From NCBI RefSeq assembly GCF_025742995.1, contig NZ_JAOVQM010000004.1, positions 62,001-126,000 on the forward strand: a stretch of 64,000 nucleotides of DNA. Reading direction: 5' to 3'. Under the pieces are notes generated by a model. It had not been told where the DNA came from and did not search any database. It saw nothing but the letters and a program-made list of their open reading frames with translations. This DNA is from Paracholeplasma manati (GTDB lineage: Bacteria > Bacillota_I > Bacilli_A > Acholeplasmatales > UBA5453). Of this stretch, positions 8,845 to 17,075 are shown one piece after another. Numbering within the stretch: the stretch's first letter is position 1; each line of letters starts with the position of its first letter. The translations under genes and the position numbers were made by a program.

Positions 8845-9219
8845 TTATGCTTGAACTTGACAGTTTTCACAGTAACCATAGACGGTTAAATCATGGCCTG
8901 TAATTTTAAAGTGGTGTCTTTCTGCATCTTCATCGGCTACCCCGTGAAAATGACAGTCCATCTCAATCATTTTATGGCATTTTAAGCAAACCATATAGTG
9001 TTTGTGTTCTGAGGAAGCAATCTTATAATAAGCAGTGTTATCCAAAAAGGTCTTTTCAACCAAATGATACTGTTGAAAGGTATCCATGATACGGTAAACC
9101 GTGGATAAGTTCATCGAACCAAGGGGCAGTTTTGCATAAATCATTTCAGCGGACAATGGTGCCTTTTGTTTTTGCATGAATGATAACAATTGTTGACGTT
9201 GTTTTGTCATTTTTAACAT
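8845..9219 (-). CDS. zur: Fur-family metalloregulator, probably Zur
   Basis: A Fur-family repressor of about 124 residues. An N-terminal winged helix (LSAEMIYAKL, then NLSTVYRIMDTF) is followed by a dimerisation domain with the metal-binding segment EHKHYMVC and two structural-zinc CxxC pairs, CLKC and CENC. It is the last gene of a zinc-type importer operon, which favours Zur over Fur or PerR. The start is uncertain: a GTG at 9228 would overlap znuB but has AAGG only two bases upstream, whereas the ATG at 9219 has AAGG about 11 nt upstream and follows the znuB TGA after one base. A candidate operator lies at 11670-11684. Confidence 0.85.
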   Translation of the reverse strand: MLKMTKQRQQLLSFMQKQKAPLSAEMIYAKLPLGSMNLSTVYRIMDTFQQYHLVEKTFLDNTAYYKIASSEHKHYMVCLKCHKMIEMDCHFHGVADEDAERHHFKITGHDLTVYGYCENCQVQA

Positions 9220-9220
9220 G

Positions 9221-10030
9221 TCAGTCACGACCTTTCAATTTGGTATAAGAAAATAATGTCATAAATAGTATACCATGAACCACGATGATGGTTGAACCCG
9301 CTGGAATACCTAAGAAATGCGCGAACATAATACCCAAAATACTCACCACTGCATTGATGATCAACCCACGAACTACCATTTGTTTAAAACTCTTTGAAAT
9401 CATCTGTGAAGATACTGCTGGGAAAATGATGAAGGCTGAAATCAATAGGGTTCCGATGGTTTTAACCCCAATCACAATGATGATGGCGGTTAAAATAGCC
9501 AACGCGTAATCATAGTACGCAATCTTAATCCCAGAAAAGCGGGCATAATTATCATCAAAAGTGATGGAGAATAATTTAGCGTAACCTGAGATGATGAATC
9601 CAGAAGTTAGCACCAATACAATGATTGAAACCCATATGTCCATCCAGGTGGTTGAGAAGATGGAACCGACCAACATCGATTCAATCGAGCGATTGAAACC
9701 ATTGGATGTCGATATTAAGATTAAACCAATCGCGAAGGAAAATGAGGATACCAAACCGATGGCAGTGTCGCCTTCAACCAGTTTATTGCGCATTAACCAT
9801 TTGATAACGATGGCTGCGGCGATGACGAATGGGATGGCAACCCAAATCGGTTCTCCACCGAGTAAGACACCAATAATGATGCCTGTAAAACTGATGTGTG
9901 CTAACCCATCACCGATTAAAGATTGGTTTTTGGATACTAAGAAACTGGATATGAATCCGGTTGATAATGCTAAGGTGAGTCCGATCAACAAAGCACGAAT
10001 CATGAAAGGCCATAAAAGAAAATCAAACAT
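9221..10030 (-). CDS. znuB: Zinc-type ABC transporter permease
   Basis: This 269-residue integral membrane protein belongs to the ABC-3 (ZnuB/MntB/TroC) permease family, with eight or so hydrophobic helices and the conserved features LIGDGLAHISFTG near residue 45 and TIGTLLISAFIIFPAVS near residue 195. It forms the membrane channel for metal passed on by ZnuA and powered by ZnuC. The ATG at 10030 is preceded by GGGAGG and overlaps the end of znuC by 8 nt. The frame stays open upstream, but the family start lies at this ATG. Zn rather than Mn is inferred from the His-rich ZnuA and the adjacent Fur-type regulator. Confidence 0.88.
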   Translation of the reverse strand: MFDFLLWPFMIRALLIGLTLALSTGFISSFLVSKNQSLIGDGLAHISFTGIIIGVLLGGEPIWVAIPFVIAAAIVIKWLMRNKLVEGDTAIGLVSSFSFAIGLILISTSNGFNRSIESMLVGSIFSTTWMDIWVSIIVLVLTSGFIISGYAKLFSITFDDNYARFSGIKIAYYDYALAILTAIIIVIGVKTIGTLLISAFIIFPAVSSQMISKSFKQMVVRGLIINAVVSILGIMFAHFLGIPAGSTIIVVHGILFMTLFSYTKLKGRD

Positions 10031-10682
10031 GGTGATGATGACCTCCCTTTTTGTGACCCAACAATTGGTATTGTTCAAATGTACCAAAGAATTTGACCAC
10101 TTGATCCAACTCTAAAATCCTTGAACCATGGCGTAACCCATCACTGAGGTCGTGGGTCACGTGGATGATGGTCATCCCGTTGTCGTTGAGTTTTTCAATA
10201 TAAGCGTAGAAGAATTTTCTAAATTCAGGGTCTAAAGCGGAAGTGGGTTCATCTAAAATCAACACATCTGGATTGGATAATAACGCTCTAATGATGTAGA
10301 CACGTTGTTGTTCACCACCCGAAAGTTTGCGCATCGGATGATACATCAATTCTAGCATACCCATGTCCGATAACAGCTTTTTAATCGCTTCATCGGCGGG
10401 TTTTTTCGCATTTGAAAATTTCAATACTTCATACACATTGGCAGGTAATTGTGCACTTTGAGATAAGTGCTGTGGTAAATAGCCAAAAACCACAGGGGCA
10501 ATGTTTAGTTTGCCCTGTGATGGTTTTTGTAAGTTGGTTAATAATTTAATAAGGGTGGTTTTGCCTGAACCATTGGGTCCAATGATATTCAGGTAATCGC
10601 CTTTGTTCACATAAAAGTTGATGTCAGACAGTACTACCGAGTGTCCATATTCAACTTTTAAATGCTCGGCTTCAATGATCAT
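10023..10682 (-). CDS. znuC: Zinc-type ABC transporter ATPase
   Basis: This 219-residue ABC ATPase has Walker A GPNGSGKT, Q-loop GYLPQH, signature LSGGEQQR, Walker B LILDEPTSALD and H-loop HVTHD. It energises the ZnuB channel. The last ten residues form a basic/His tail (HKKGGHHHH), which could bind or sense metal at the cytoplasmic face. It starts one base after the znuA stop and overlaps znuB by 8 nt, so the three importer genes are one transcript. Confidence 0.9.
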   Translation of the reverse strand: MIIEAEHLKVEYGHSVVLSDINFYVNKGDYLNIIGPNGSGKTTLIKLLTNLQKPSQGKLNIAPVVFGYLPQHLSQSAQLPANVYEVLKFSNAKKPADEAIKKLLSDMGMLELMYHPMRKLSGGEQQRVYIIRALLSNPDVLILDEPTSALDPEFRKFFYAYIEKLNDNGMTIIHVTHDLSDGLRHGSRILELDQVVKFFGTFEQYQLLGHKKGGHHHHV

Positions 10683-10683
10683 G

Positions 10684-11616
10684 TTATAAGACCTCGTCTG
10701 TAAATGTTAAGCTGATATTGTTGTAGTTTTCAGTCCAAAGTTCAAGCAATGTGGTTTTCGCTTTGTATTGGTCTTTAGTCACATTGTGCATGCTGTGCAG
10801 CGGCAATAATACTATATCATAATTGTATGCAGATTTTAAGTCACTTTTAATGGTATTGACAACGGTCATAGATTCAAAAGGATCATAATACACATAATCA
10901 GCACCAGCGGTACGAATCGCTTCAATCATTTGAGAAATCTGTGCAGAAGTTGGGTCAGCATCTGGACTAAATGATTCGGTTAGACTAATGATATTGAGTC
11001 CAAATTCCTCATTTAATGAACTAAATACATTGTGCCCAACGAAATAGATAGGACGAGATTCTGGGTTGTTAATGCTCAAAAACTGTGTACGAATCGCTTT
11101 TAATTCATTTTTTAATGTTTCAGCATTCGCAGTATAAATGTCTGCGTTCTCTGGGTCAATTTGAATAATGCTTTGTAAAACAGCCTCAACCATATGGACT
11201 TGTGTGTGCACGGATACCCAATAATGAACATCGTGTTCATGGTCATGATCGTGTTCTTCATGTGGTTCATCAGGATGAGCTGCTTCGTGGATTTCTTCCG
11301 TTAGAACTTCTAAATCAACCGCAATCACATCGCTATCAATGATGTCTTGTGCCCATGTTTCTAGTTCAATGGAAGTGTATAAAAATAATTTAGCTTGGTT
11401 GATTTGAATGACTTGACGTGAAGTTGGTTCAAAGTCATGGGCTTCAACCCCTGGGGGTAAAATCATGGTGTAAGTTAAATCTTGATCCCCGACAATGGCT
11501 TTAACCATATCGTATTGAGGGTATAAAGTGACCACAATATCGTATTTTTGTGGCTGGCACGCACTGAGGATGAGTGTCGCGAGTAAAACAGGTAAAACCA
11601 TCAATAATTTTTTCAT
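10684..11616 (-). CDS. znuA: Zinc-type ABC transporter substrate-binding lipoprotein
   Basis: This 310-residue cluster A-I solute-binding protein has a lipoprotein signal peptide ending LILSAC, with Cys20 the predicted lipidated residue. The first metal ligand is His60 in PPGVEAHDFEP. A His/Asp/Glu-rich loop follows at about residues 110-131, the typical zinc-scavenging loop of ZnuA/AdcA and absent from Mn-binding members. Later ligands are in VGHNVFS and in the C-terminal YDPFES. It captures zinc outside the membrane and delivers it to ZnuB. It is first in the operon and follows a promoter overlapped by a palindrome. Confidence 0.9.
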   Translation of the reverse strand: MKKLLMVLPVLLATLILSACQPQKYDIVVTLYPQYDMVKAIVGDQDLTYTMILPPGVEAHDFEPTSRQVIQINQAKLFLYTSIELETWAQDIIDSDVIAVDLEVLTEEIHEAAHPDEPHEEHDHDHEHDVHYWVSVHTQVHMVEAVLQSIIQIDPENADIYTANAETLKNELKAIRTQFLSINNPESRPIYFVGHNVFSSLNEEFGLNIISLTESFSPDADPTSAQISQMIEAIRTAGADYVYYDPFESMTVVNTIKSDLKSAYNYDIVLLPLHSMHNVTKDQYKAKTTLLELWTENYNNISLTFTDEVL

Positions 11617-11646
11617 AGATACAAAACTCCTTTGTTTACATCACCC

Positions 11647-11684
11647 ATTATAGCACCAAATATTTTAATTGCAAATAGTTTGCA
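11647..11684 (-). promoter_or_regulatory. znu operon promoter with candidate Zur operator
   Basis: Reading the minus strand, TTGCAA (11674-11669) and TATAAT (11652-11647) are 16 bp apart. The -35 lies within a perfect 15-bp inverted repeat, TGCAAA-TAG-TTTGCA (11670-11684, extending one base past the repeat). A metal-bound Fur-family repressor sitting here would block RNA polymerase. The sequence is not the textbook Bacillus Zur box, so the link to the adjacent regulator is inference. Confidence 0.7.
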
Positions 11685-11716
11685 TTCGCATTTTTCAATC
11701 AAATTACAATTTTTAT

Positions 11717-11746
11717 TTGATATGAAAGCCTATATTATGATATAAT
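11717..11746 (+). promoter_or_regulatory. Promoter of the rimP-nusA-infB operon
   Basis: TTGATA (11717-11722) and TATAAT (11741-11746) are 18 bp apart, about 65 nt before the rimP start codon. Confidence 0.7.
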
Positions 11747-11760
11747 ATGAGCCGTAAAGG

Positions 11761-11786
11761 TGAGTGGATTAGGTTCCACTCATTTT
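11761..11786 (+). promoter_or_regulatory. Leader hairpin upstream of rimP
   Basis: TGAGTGGA (11761-11768) pairs with TCCACTCA (11775-11782) over a 6-nt loop and is followed by TTTTATTA. It lies in the transcribed leader between promoter and start codon, so it may act as an attenuator or processing site for the nusA operon. The U-tract is interrupted, so termination would be weak. Confidence 0.5.
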
Positions 11787-11811
11787 ATTAGTCAAAAGTA
11801 GGTGAGTAAAA

Positions 11812-12252
11812 ATGGACTTAAAGCAATTAGAACCAATCATAGAATCCGTACTGAAGAATCATCAATTGTCCTTATACAGTTTAAAAACAAAAAAGGAATT
11901 TGGTGAACACATCCTAGAAATCTTGGTGGATGGGGATGACCTATCGAGTGACCACCTAGGGATCGTGAATACCGAAATCAGTGAAGCACTCTCTGATGAC
12001 TTATTCGATCCAGACTATTTCTTAGAAGTATCCTCACCTGGGGCAGAACGACCGATTCGAAATGAACAAGAAGTCGAAAAAGCCATCGGGATATATGTGC
12101 ACATTGAAACCCCTGAGTTGAATAGCGATGGCTATTTATTGGATTTCAAAGCAGGCATCATCACTTTCCAAATCAATTTAAAGGGACGACTTAAAAAGGT
12201 TGAAATCCCTTATACAACCGTTAAATCCATGCGTTTAGCGATCAAGTTTTAG
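11812..12252 (+). CDS. rimP: Ribosome maturation factor RimP
   Basis: RimP helps assemble the 30S subunit. The 146-residue protein matches the family length and carries the conserved core DYFLEVSSPGAERPI at about residues 64-78, followed by the C-terminal SH3-like domain. It is first in the classical rimP-nusA-ylxR-ylxQ-infB-rbfA operon. AGGTGAG precedes the ATG, and the stop codon overlaps the AGGAGG used by nusA. Confidence 0.92.
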   Translation: MDLKQLEPIIESVLKNHQLSLYSLKTKKEFGEHILEILVDGDDLSSDHLGIVNTEISEALSDDLFDPDYFLEVSSPGAERPIRNEQEVEKAIGIYVHIETPELNSDGYLLDFKAGIITFQINLKGRLKKVEIPYTTVKSMRLAIKF

Positions 12253-12268
12253 GAGGAATGAAACGAAA

Positions 12269-13345
12269 ATGGTAAGCAAAGAGTTTTTTAGATTGTTAGA
12301 AGTCATCGCAGAAGAACGTGGTATCTCTGTCGACCTCATTACAGATGCATTTATTAAAGGTATGGTCGTCGCTTTTAAGAAGAGTAAAGGACATACGTCT
12401 TGTCGTGTTGAACTCAACCCAGATAAAAATGAAATCTTGGTATTTGAACAACACCTCGTCGTACCTGATGAAGGGTATGATTTAGAAGCTGACCCAACAC
12501 TGAAACAAATGAAGCTCAGTGAAGCGAAACAACGCAAGAATAGAATTAAAGTAGGGGATATATTAGAAGAATCCATCAACCCAAAAGAATTCTCACAAAC
12601 CGCCGTTGTCAACTTAAAGAATGTATTGAATCAAAACTTGAAGAACATTGAAAAAGAAAATGTCTATCAATTCTTCAAAGCAAAAGAAAAAGAAATGGTG
12701 ATTGCGAAAGTCATCGGTGAAGATGAAGAATACTACCGATTAGACTTAGGCAAAGAACTCACCACGTTGTTGCCAAAAAGAGAAGCACTACCAACCGACA
12801 AGTTTGTGGTAGGTGAATCGATTAAGGTGTACATTGCGAGTGTTGAGATGAAGACCAAAGGCCCTAAAGTCTTGGTAACCAGACTCGATAAGAGCTTAGT
12901 GACACGCTTATTTGAAAACCTTATCCCAGAAGTCAAATCTGGTGTGGTTGAAATCATGGGTATCGCCAGAGACCCAGGTGACAGAACCAAAGTCGGTGTC
13001 ATGTCGAATGACAAGAACGTTGATGCGATTGGTGCGTGTATCGGTGAAGAATCCGCACGTATCAAAGAAATCGTTCGTGCCTTGTCTGGAGAAAAAGTCG
13101 ACCTATTCTTATGGAGCACCAACGAAAGAGATCTCATTGCCAATTCCTTACAACCAGCAGAAGTCTTGGCTGTAACCCAAATCAACCCAATCAAACGAAC
13201 AGCTTTAGCCATCGTTAAAGACGATAAGTTATCCCTTGCGATTGGTAAAGGTGGACAAAACGTTAAGTTAGCAGTTCAAGCCATTAATTGGAAGATTGAT
13301 ATTAAGAGTGCATCCATGGCAGAAGCTGAAGGTATACTCTTCTAG
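12269..13345 (+). CDS. nusA: Transcription termination/antitermination factor NusA
   Basis: NusA binds RNA polymerase and nascent RNA to modulate pausing and termination. The 358-residue protein has the N-terminal polymerase-binding domain (1-125), an S1 domain (about 130-200) and two KH domains. KH2 has the normal GxxG loop in LAIGKGGQN. In KH1 the equivalent loop reads GACIGEESARI, so the second Gly of GxxG is Ser and two acids are introduced, which probably weakens RNA contact there. There is no C-terminal acidic repeat, as in other Firmicutes. AGGAGG lies 12 nt before the ATG. Confidence 0.95.
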   Translation: MVSKEFFRLLEVIAEERGISVDLITDAFIKGMVVAFKKSKGHTSCRVELNPDKNEILVFEQHLVVPDEGYDLEADPTLKQMKLSEAKQRKNRIKVGDILEESINPKEFSQTAVVNLKNVLNQNLKNIEKENVYQFFKAKEKEMVIAKVIGEDEEYYRLDLGKELTTLLPKREALPTDKFVVGESIKVYIASVEMKTKGPKVLVTRLDKSLVTRLFENLIPEVKSGVVEIMGIARDPGDRTKVGVMSNDKNVDAIGACIGEESARIKEIVRALSGEKVDLFLWSTNERDLIANSLQPAEVLAVTQINPIKRTALAIVKDDKLSLAIGKGGQNVKLAVQAINWKIDIKSASMAEAEGILF

Positions 13346-13357
13346 TGGAGGTTTCTC

Positions 13358-13627
13358 ATGAAAGAAAAGAAAGTACCGATGCGTACCTGCGTCGTGACCA
13401 AAGAAGTTAGACCCAAAAAAGACCTCATCCGCGTTGTTGCTACCCAAGATGGACAAGTTTCTGTGGATGTTAAAGGCAAAGCCAATGGCCGTGGTGCTTA
13501 TTTAATCCTTTCTAAAGAAGTGATTGAAAAAGCAAGAAAGTCAAAAGCTTTAGATAAAAAATTAGAAGTAACTGTACCAGAGGCTATTTACGATACCTTG
13601 TTATCGTTGGTAGAAGCCAATGCCTAA
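13358..13627 (+). CDS. rnpM: RNase P modulator RnpM (YlxR, DUF448)
   Basis: This 89-residue YlxR-family protein has the signature PMRTCVVTKE at the N-terminus, then KKDLIRVV and GRGAYL. Members bind RNA, and the Firmicutes protein has been reported to modulate RNase P. It sits between nusA and the L7Ae-like gene, its usual place, and overlaps the latter by 8 nt. Confidence 0.88.
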   Translation: MKEKKVPMRTCVVTKEVRPKKDLIRVVATQDGQVSVDVKGKANGRGAYLILSKEVIEKARKSKALDKKLEVTVPEAIYDTLLSLVEANA

Positions 13628-13898
13628 TCGTTTGGGTTTAGCCCAAGTCGCAGGCAAGGTTAAATCTGGCACAGATTTCACAGTCGAAGCCATTCGTAAC
13701 AAACAAGCCAAACTCGTCTTTTTAGCATCTGATGCGTCGGATAATACGAAAAAACGTGTATTGGATAAAGCCCGTTTCTACGAAGTGCCTGTACTGGAAA
13801 TATTTGATACGGCTACGCTATCCAAAGCGGTTGGAAAAAACAACATCAAGGCTTTAGCATTGACCGATCAAGGGTTTGCCAATATGTTTAAAAAATAG
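13620..13898 (+). CDS. L7Ae-family ribosomal/RNA-binding protein YlxQ
   Basis: This 92-residue protein of the L7Ae/L30e family should recognise kink-turn RNA. The N-terminal [20 protein letters not shown] and the middle [11 protein letters not shown] match the fold. YlxQ is the usual partner of YlxR within the nusA-infB operon of Firmicutes. The ATG lies inside the end of rnpM (8-nt overlap), which suggests translational coupling. Confidence 0.85.
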   Translation: MPNRLGLAQVAGKVKSGTDFTVEAIRNKQAKLVFLASDASDNTKKRVLDKARFYEVPVLEIFDTATLSKAVGKNNIKALALTDQGFANMFKK

Positions 13899-13912
13899 AA
13901 GGAAGTGATGAT

Positions 13913-15739
13913 ATGAACAAACGTCCTAATTCAAAGAAAAATGAATCTAGAACGTCGAACATACCAAGAAGAGACGCCAACGTCGTTCGTGGTAAAACGA
14001 TTATTTACAAGCCAAACATGAAAGTATCAGAAGTGGCTGAAGGGTTAGGCATTTCGAATGCTGAAATCATTAAAAAGCTCATGATGCTCGGGGTGATGAC
14101 CTCTGTGAACCAGTCGATTGACCGTGATACGATTGAACTCATCTCCGAAGATATGGGATTTAAAATCCAAGACGAAGTGATTACCGATATTACCCGTTTT
14201 GATGAAATGAAGTTTGAAGACGCCGCTGAAGATTTGGTGAAACGTGCACCAATCGTGACCATCATGGGTCACGTTGACCACGGTAAAACCACCTTATTGG
14301 ATACCATTCGCCACACCCGTGTGGTCGCTGGTGAAGCCGGTGGTATTACACAGCACATTGGTGCTTACCAAGTAGAACGTAATGGTGAAAAAATCACCTT
14401 TATCGATACCCCAGGACATGCAGCATTTACTGAAATGCGTGCACGTGGGGCGAAAGTCACCGATTTATGTATTTTGGTGGTTGCTGCCGATGACGGCGTG
14501 ATGCCACAAACGGTAGAAGCACTTGAACATGCGAAAGCAGCCCAAGTACCGATCATCGTTGCAGTCAATAAAATGGATAAGCCACAAGCCAACCCAGAAT
14601 TGGTGATGACGGAATTATCTAATTTAGGATTGATTCCAGAAGCATGGGGTGGTAATACCCCTTATGTAGAAGTCTCTGCCCTTAAAGGTAAAGGCATCGA
14701 CACTTTATTGGATGTCATCCAATTGGTTTCTGAAATTGAAGATTTGAAAGCCAACCCGAACCGTCTTGCCAGTGGTACTGTCATTGAAGCTAGACTGGAT
14801 AAAGGTAGAGGAATTGTTACCACTGTCATCGTTACCAACGGGACATTAAAAGTCGGTGACAACGTGGTCGCAGGGAATACCTATGGTAAGATTCGTACCA
14901 TGAATGACGACACCAAACGTCGTTATGACGAAGCCATCCCAGGTCAACCTGTGGAAATCACTGGTTTATTTGATATGCCTGAAGCGGGCGATATCTTCGT
15001 CGCGTTGAGCGATGAAAGACAAGCGCGTCAAATTGCTGAAGAACGCCAAGCACGTCAACGTGAAGGCGAAATGGCAAAACAAAAGAAAGCTTCTTTAAAA
15101 TCCATGATGGAACAAGCAGAAGCGGAACAAAAAGAATTGGTACTCATCATCAAAGGGGATACCCAAGGGTCGATTGAAGCGTTGAAAGGCTCACTTGAAA
15201 AACTCGATATTGAAGGTTTACACGTCAATGTCATTCGTTCTTCAGTCGGTGCCATCACCGAAAGTGATGTATCTTTAGCCAGTGCATCCAACGCCATCAT
15301 CATCGGGTTTAACGTTAGACCTACCAGTGTTGTTCGCGAATTCGCGAAGAGCCAAGGGGTTGAAGTGAGACTGTATAACATCATTTATAAAGCCATTGAA
15401 GACATCGAAGCAGCCTTGACAGGTATGTTAGCACCAGAGTTTGAAGAAGTGGTGACTGGACAAGCTGAAGTACGTTCCGTATTTAGAATATCTAAAGTCG
15501 GTGCCGTTGCCGGTTGTTATGTGACCGATGGTGTCATCGAACGTAACTCATTGGTGAGAGTCATCCGTGAAGGTATCGTTGTTTATGAAGGCAAAATGGC
15601 TTCATTAAAGCGCTTCAAAGACGATGCTAAAGAAGTCAAAGCTGGTTATGAATGTGGTATTTCCATTGAAAACTTTAACGATATTAAAGAAGGCGACATT
15701 ATGGAAGCCTCAATTGAAAAAGAAGTGGAGCGTGGTTAA
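13913..15739 (+). CDS. infB: Translation initiation factor IF-2
   Basis: IF-2 is the GTPase that places formylmethionyl-tRNA on the 30S subunit and promotes subunit joining. G1 reads GHVDHGKT (about residue 118), G3 DTPGHAAF and G4 NKMDKP; domains II-IV follow. At 608 residues it is short because the long charged N-terminal extension of many bacteria is absent; only one IF2-N subdomain (about residues 30-80) precedes the G domain. GGAAGTGATG lies before the ATG. fmt, which makes the formylated initiator tRNA, is at 20379. Confidence 0.95.
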   Translation: MNKRPNSKKNESRTSNIPRRDANVVRGKTIIYKPNMKVSEVAEGLGISNAEIIKKLMMLGVMTSVNQSIDRDTIELISEDMGFKIQDEVITDITRFDEMKFEDAAEDLVKRAPIVTIMGHVDHGKTTLLDTIRHTRVVAGEAGGITQHIGAYQVERNGEKITFIDTPGHAAFTEMRARGAKVTDLCILVVAADDGVMPQTVEALEHAKAAQVPIIVAVNKMDKPQANPELVMTELSNLGLIPEAWGGNTPYVEVSALKGKGIDTLLDVIQLVSEIEDLKANPNRLASGTVIEARLDKGRGIVTTVIVTNGTLKVGDNVVAGNTYGKIRTMNDDTKRRYDEAIPGQPVEITGLFDMPEAGDIFVALSDERQARQIAEERQARQREGEMAKQKKASLKSMMEQAEAEQKELVLIIKGDTQGSIEALKGSLEKLDIEGLHVNVIRSSVGAITESDVSLASASNAIIIGFNVRPTSVVREFAKSQGVEVRLYNIIYKAIEDIEAALTGMLAPEFEEVVTGQAEVRSVFRISKVGAVAGCYVTDGVIERNSLVRVIREGIVVYEGKMASLKRFKDDAKEVKAGYECGISIENFNDIKEGDIMEASIEKEVERG

Positions 15740-15741
15740 CT

Positions 15742-16086
15742 ATGTCAAGCATTTCCATCGAAAGATTGAATTCGTTATTCTTAAGAGAACTCGCTGTCAT
15801 CATCAATCGTGAAAACAAATCCGATGTGGTGAACTACTATAATTTAACAGAAGTACGCATCACACGTGACTTGTCTTTCGCAACCGTGTTCTACACGATC
15901 TTGAATGATGATCCAGAAGTCATCAAAGTTGCGCAAGCCAACTTGGACAAAATCAACAAACAAGTGCGTAAAGAACTCGCATCTAAAGTCAACAATCTAC
16001 GTAAAATGCCGGAATTGGTTTTTAAGTATGATGAAGCCTTGGCTTATGGCAACAAAATTGATAAAATTCTTAAATCCATCGAATAG
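15742..16086 (+). CDS. rbfA: Ribosome-binding factor A
   Basis: RbfA is a KH-fold 30S maturation factor that acts on the 5' end of 16S rRNA. The 114-residue protein begins SSISIERLNSLFLRELA, contains LTEVRITRDLSFATVF and ends with a conserved Leu/Arg-rich helix. It is the last gene of the rimP operon, with its ATG two bases after the infB stop, and is followed by a terminator. Confidence 0.92.
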   Translation: MSSISIERLNSLFLRELAVIINRENKSDVVNYYNLTEVRITRDLSFATVFYTILNDDPEVIKVAQANLDKINKQVRKELASKVNNLRKMPELVFKYDEALAYGNKIDKILKSIE

Positions 16087-16107
16087 GACCCTACTGGGTC
16101 CTTTTTG
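16085..16107 (+). terminator. Terminator of the rimP-rbfA operon
   Basis: AGGACCC (16085-16091) pairs with GGGTCCT (16096-16102) over a TACT loop and is followed by a T-run. The first two bases are part of the rbfA stop codon. Confidence 0.85.
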
Positions 16108-16215
16108 TTCTAAGTACCCCCATGATTTCACACGATATTAATAAATTCAAAAAAATTCAAAAAATGTATTGAAAATTCACAAGATGGTGTATAATAGAAG
16201 TAAGGAGGGGGAATT

Positions 16216-16599
16216 ATGGCAATAGAATGGATTATGCCGAAGGACACTTTAGGCACTGTTACCTTCTATGACTCGAACATTACACTCAATAAAGTGGCTG
16301 CATCCTATTTTGTAGATGCATATAAAGTCATCGTTGGCATTGACAGAGAAAAAAGACGTGTCGTCATTAAAAATTTAAGTAAAGAAGAAGCCACTCGAGG
16401 CGATGTCAATAAAAATCATTTACTAGATGTCGCCATTAAGAAGAGTTATGGTCGAATCAGCAGTAAAAAAGTAGTGAGCGATATCGCATTGGTGACCAAG
16501 TTCACATTCACAAAGGATACCAATTATAAATATCGCGCTAAGTGGAATGCCACAGAAAGATTACTCGTCATTGAACTGGATGGGGAGGTAAAGGGCTAA
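16216..16599 (+). CDS. Hypothetical protein, first gene of an NfeD/SPFH operon
   Basis: A 127-residue soluble protein of mixed charge with no transmembrane segment and no motif I recognise. It has alternating beta-rich stretches and a middle Lys/Arg-rich part. Its stop codon overlaps the ATG of nfeD (TAATG), so it is translated with the membrane-organising pair. A TATAAT at 16190-16195 and AGGAGGGGG before the ATG mark it as the first cistron. A role with NfeD and the SPFH protein is inferred only from position. Confidence 0.65.
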   Translation: MAIEWIMPKDTLGTVTFYDSNITLNKVAASYFVDAYKVIVGIDREKRRVVIKNLSKEEATRGDVNKNHLLDVAIKKSYGRISSKKVVSDIALVTKFTFTKDTNYKYRAKWNATERLLVIELDGEVKG

Positions 16600-17054
16600 T
16601 GGAATTTTTAAATGATTATTTGATGATTATTATTTGGGCAGTTGTATTGGTAGGGACCATTTTAATTGAGTTTGAAACCTCTGATTTGGTCACTATTTGG
16701 TTCTCTGTCGGTGCGATTGGTGCATTGATTGCAGCCGCATCAAACGTGAATTTCTTTGGACAAATCGCCATTTTCATCGTCGTATCGTTGGTTTTATTGG
16801 CGTTAACTCGCCCATTGACCAAACGTTTCATGGACAAGGAAGTCATTAAAACCAATGCTGACCGTACGGTTGGTATGCATGGTGTCGTGGTTACTGAAAT
16901 ACCGTTTGATGGTAAAGGTGAAGTCAAAGTAGATTCTCAAATTTGGAGAGCCTTTACAACACAAAAAGATCCTATTCCAGTAGGTACACGTGTGGTTATT
17001 TTAGATATCGTGGGCAATAAGTTGCTTGTCGATGTCCTTAAAGAAGACTTATAA
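16599..17054 (+). CDS. NfeD-family membrane protein
   Basis: This 151-residue protein is of the short NfeD type. It has three hydrophobic segments (about residues 8-28, 32-50, 53-70) and then a C-terminal OB-fold (about 80-150) with the typical GMHGVVVTEI and VGTRVVILDIVGNKLLV. NfeD proteins are encoded beside SPFH/flotillin genes and are thought to act with them in membrane microdomains. Here the SPFH gene follows after 21 nt. Confidence 0.85.
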   Translation: MEFLNDYLMIIIWAVVLVGTILIEFETSDLVTIWFSVGAIGALIAAASNVNFFGQIAIFIVVSLVLLALTRPLTKRFMDKEVIKTNADRTVGMHGVVVTEIPFDGKGEVKVDSQIWRAFTTQKDPIPVGTRVVILDIVGNKLLVDVLKEDL

Positions 17055-17075
17055 AAAAGAAAGGATGATTTATAA

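Noticed and set aside
9591-10115. A 174-codon open frame on the plus strand
   Set aside because: It lies antisense to znuB and the end of znuC, is Met/Ile/Pro-rich without family features, and has no ribosome-binding site. It is a frame shadow of real genes.
12733-13212. A 159-codon open frame on the minus strand
   Set aside because: It is antisense to the S1/KH part of nusA, which is clearly the real gene.
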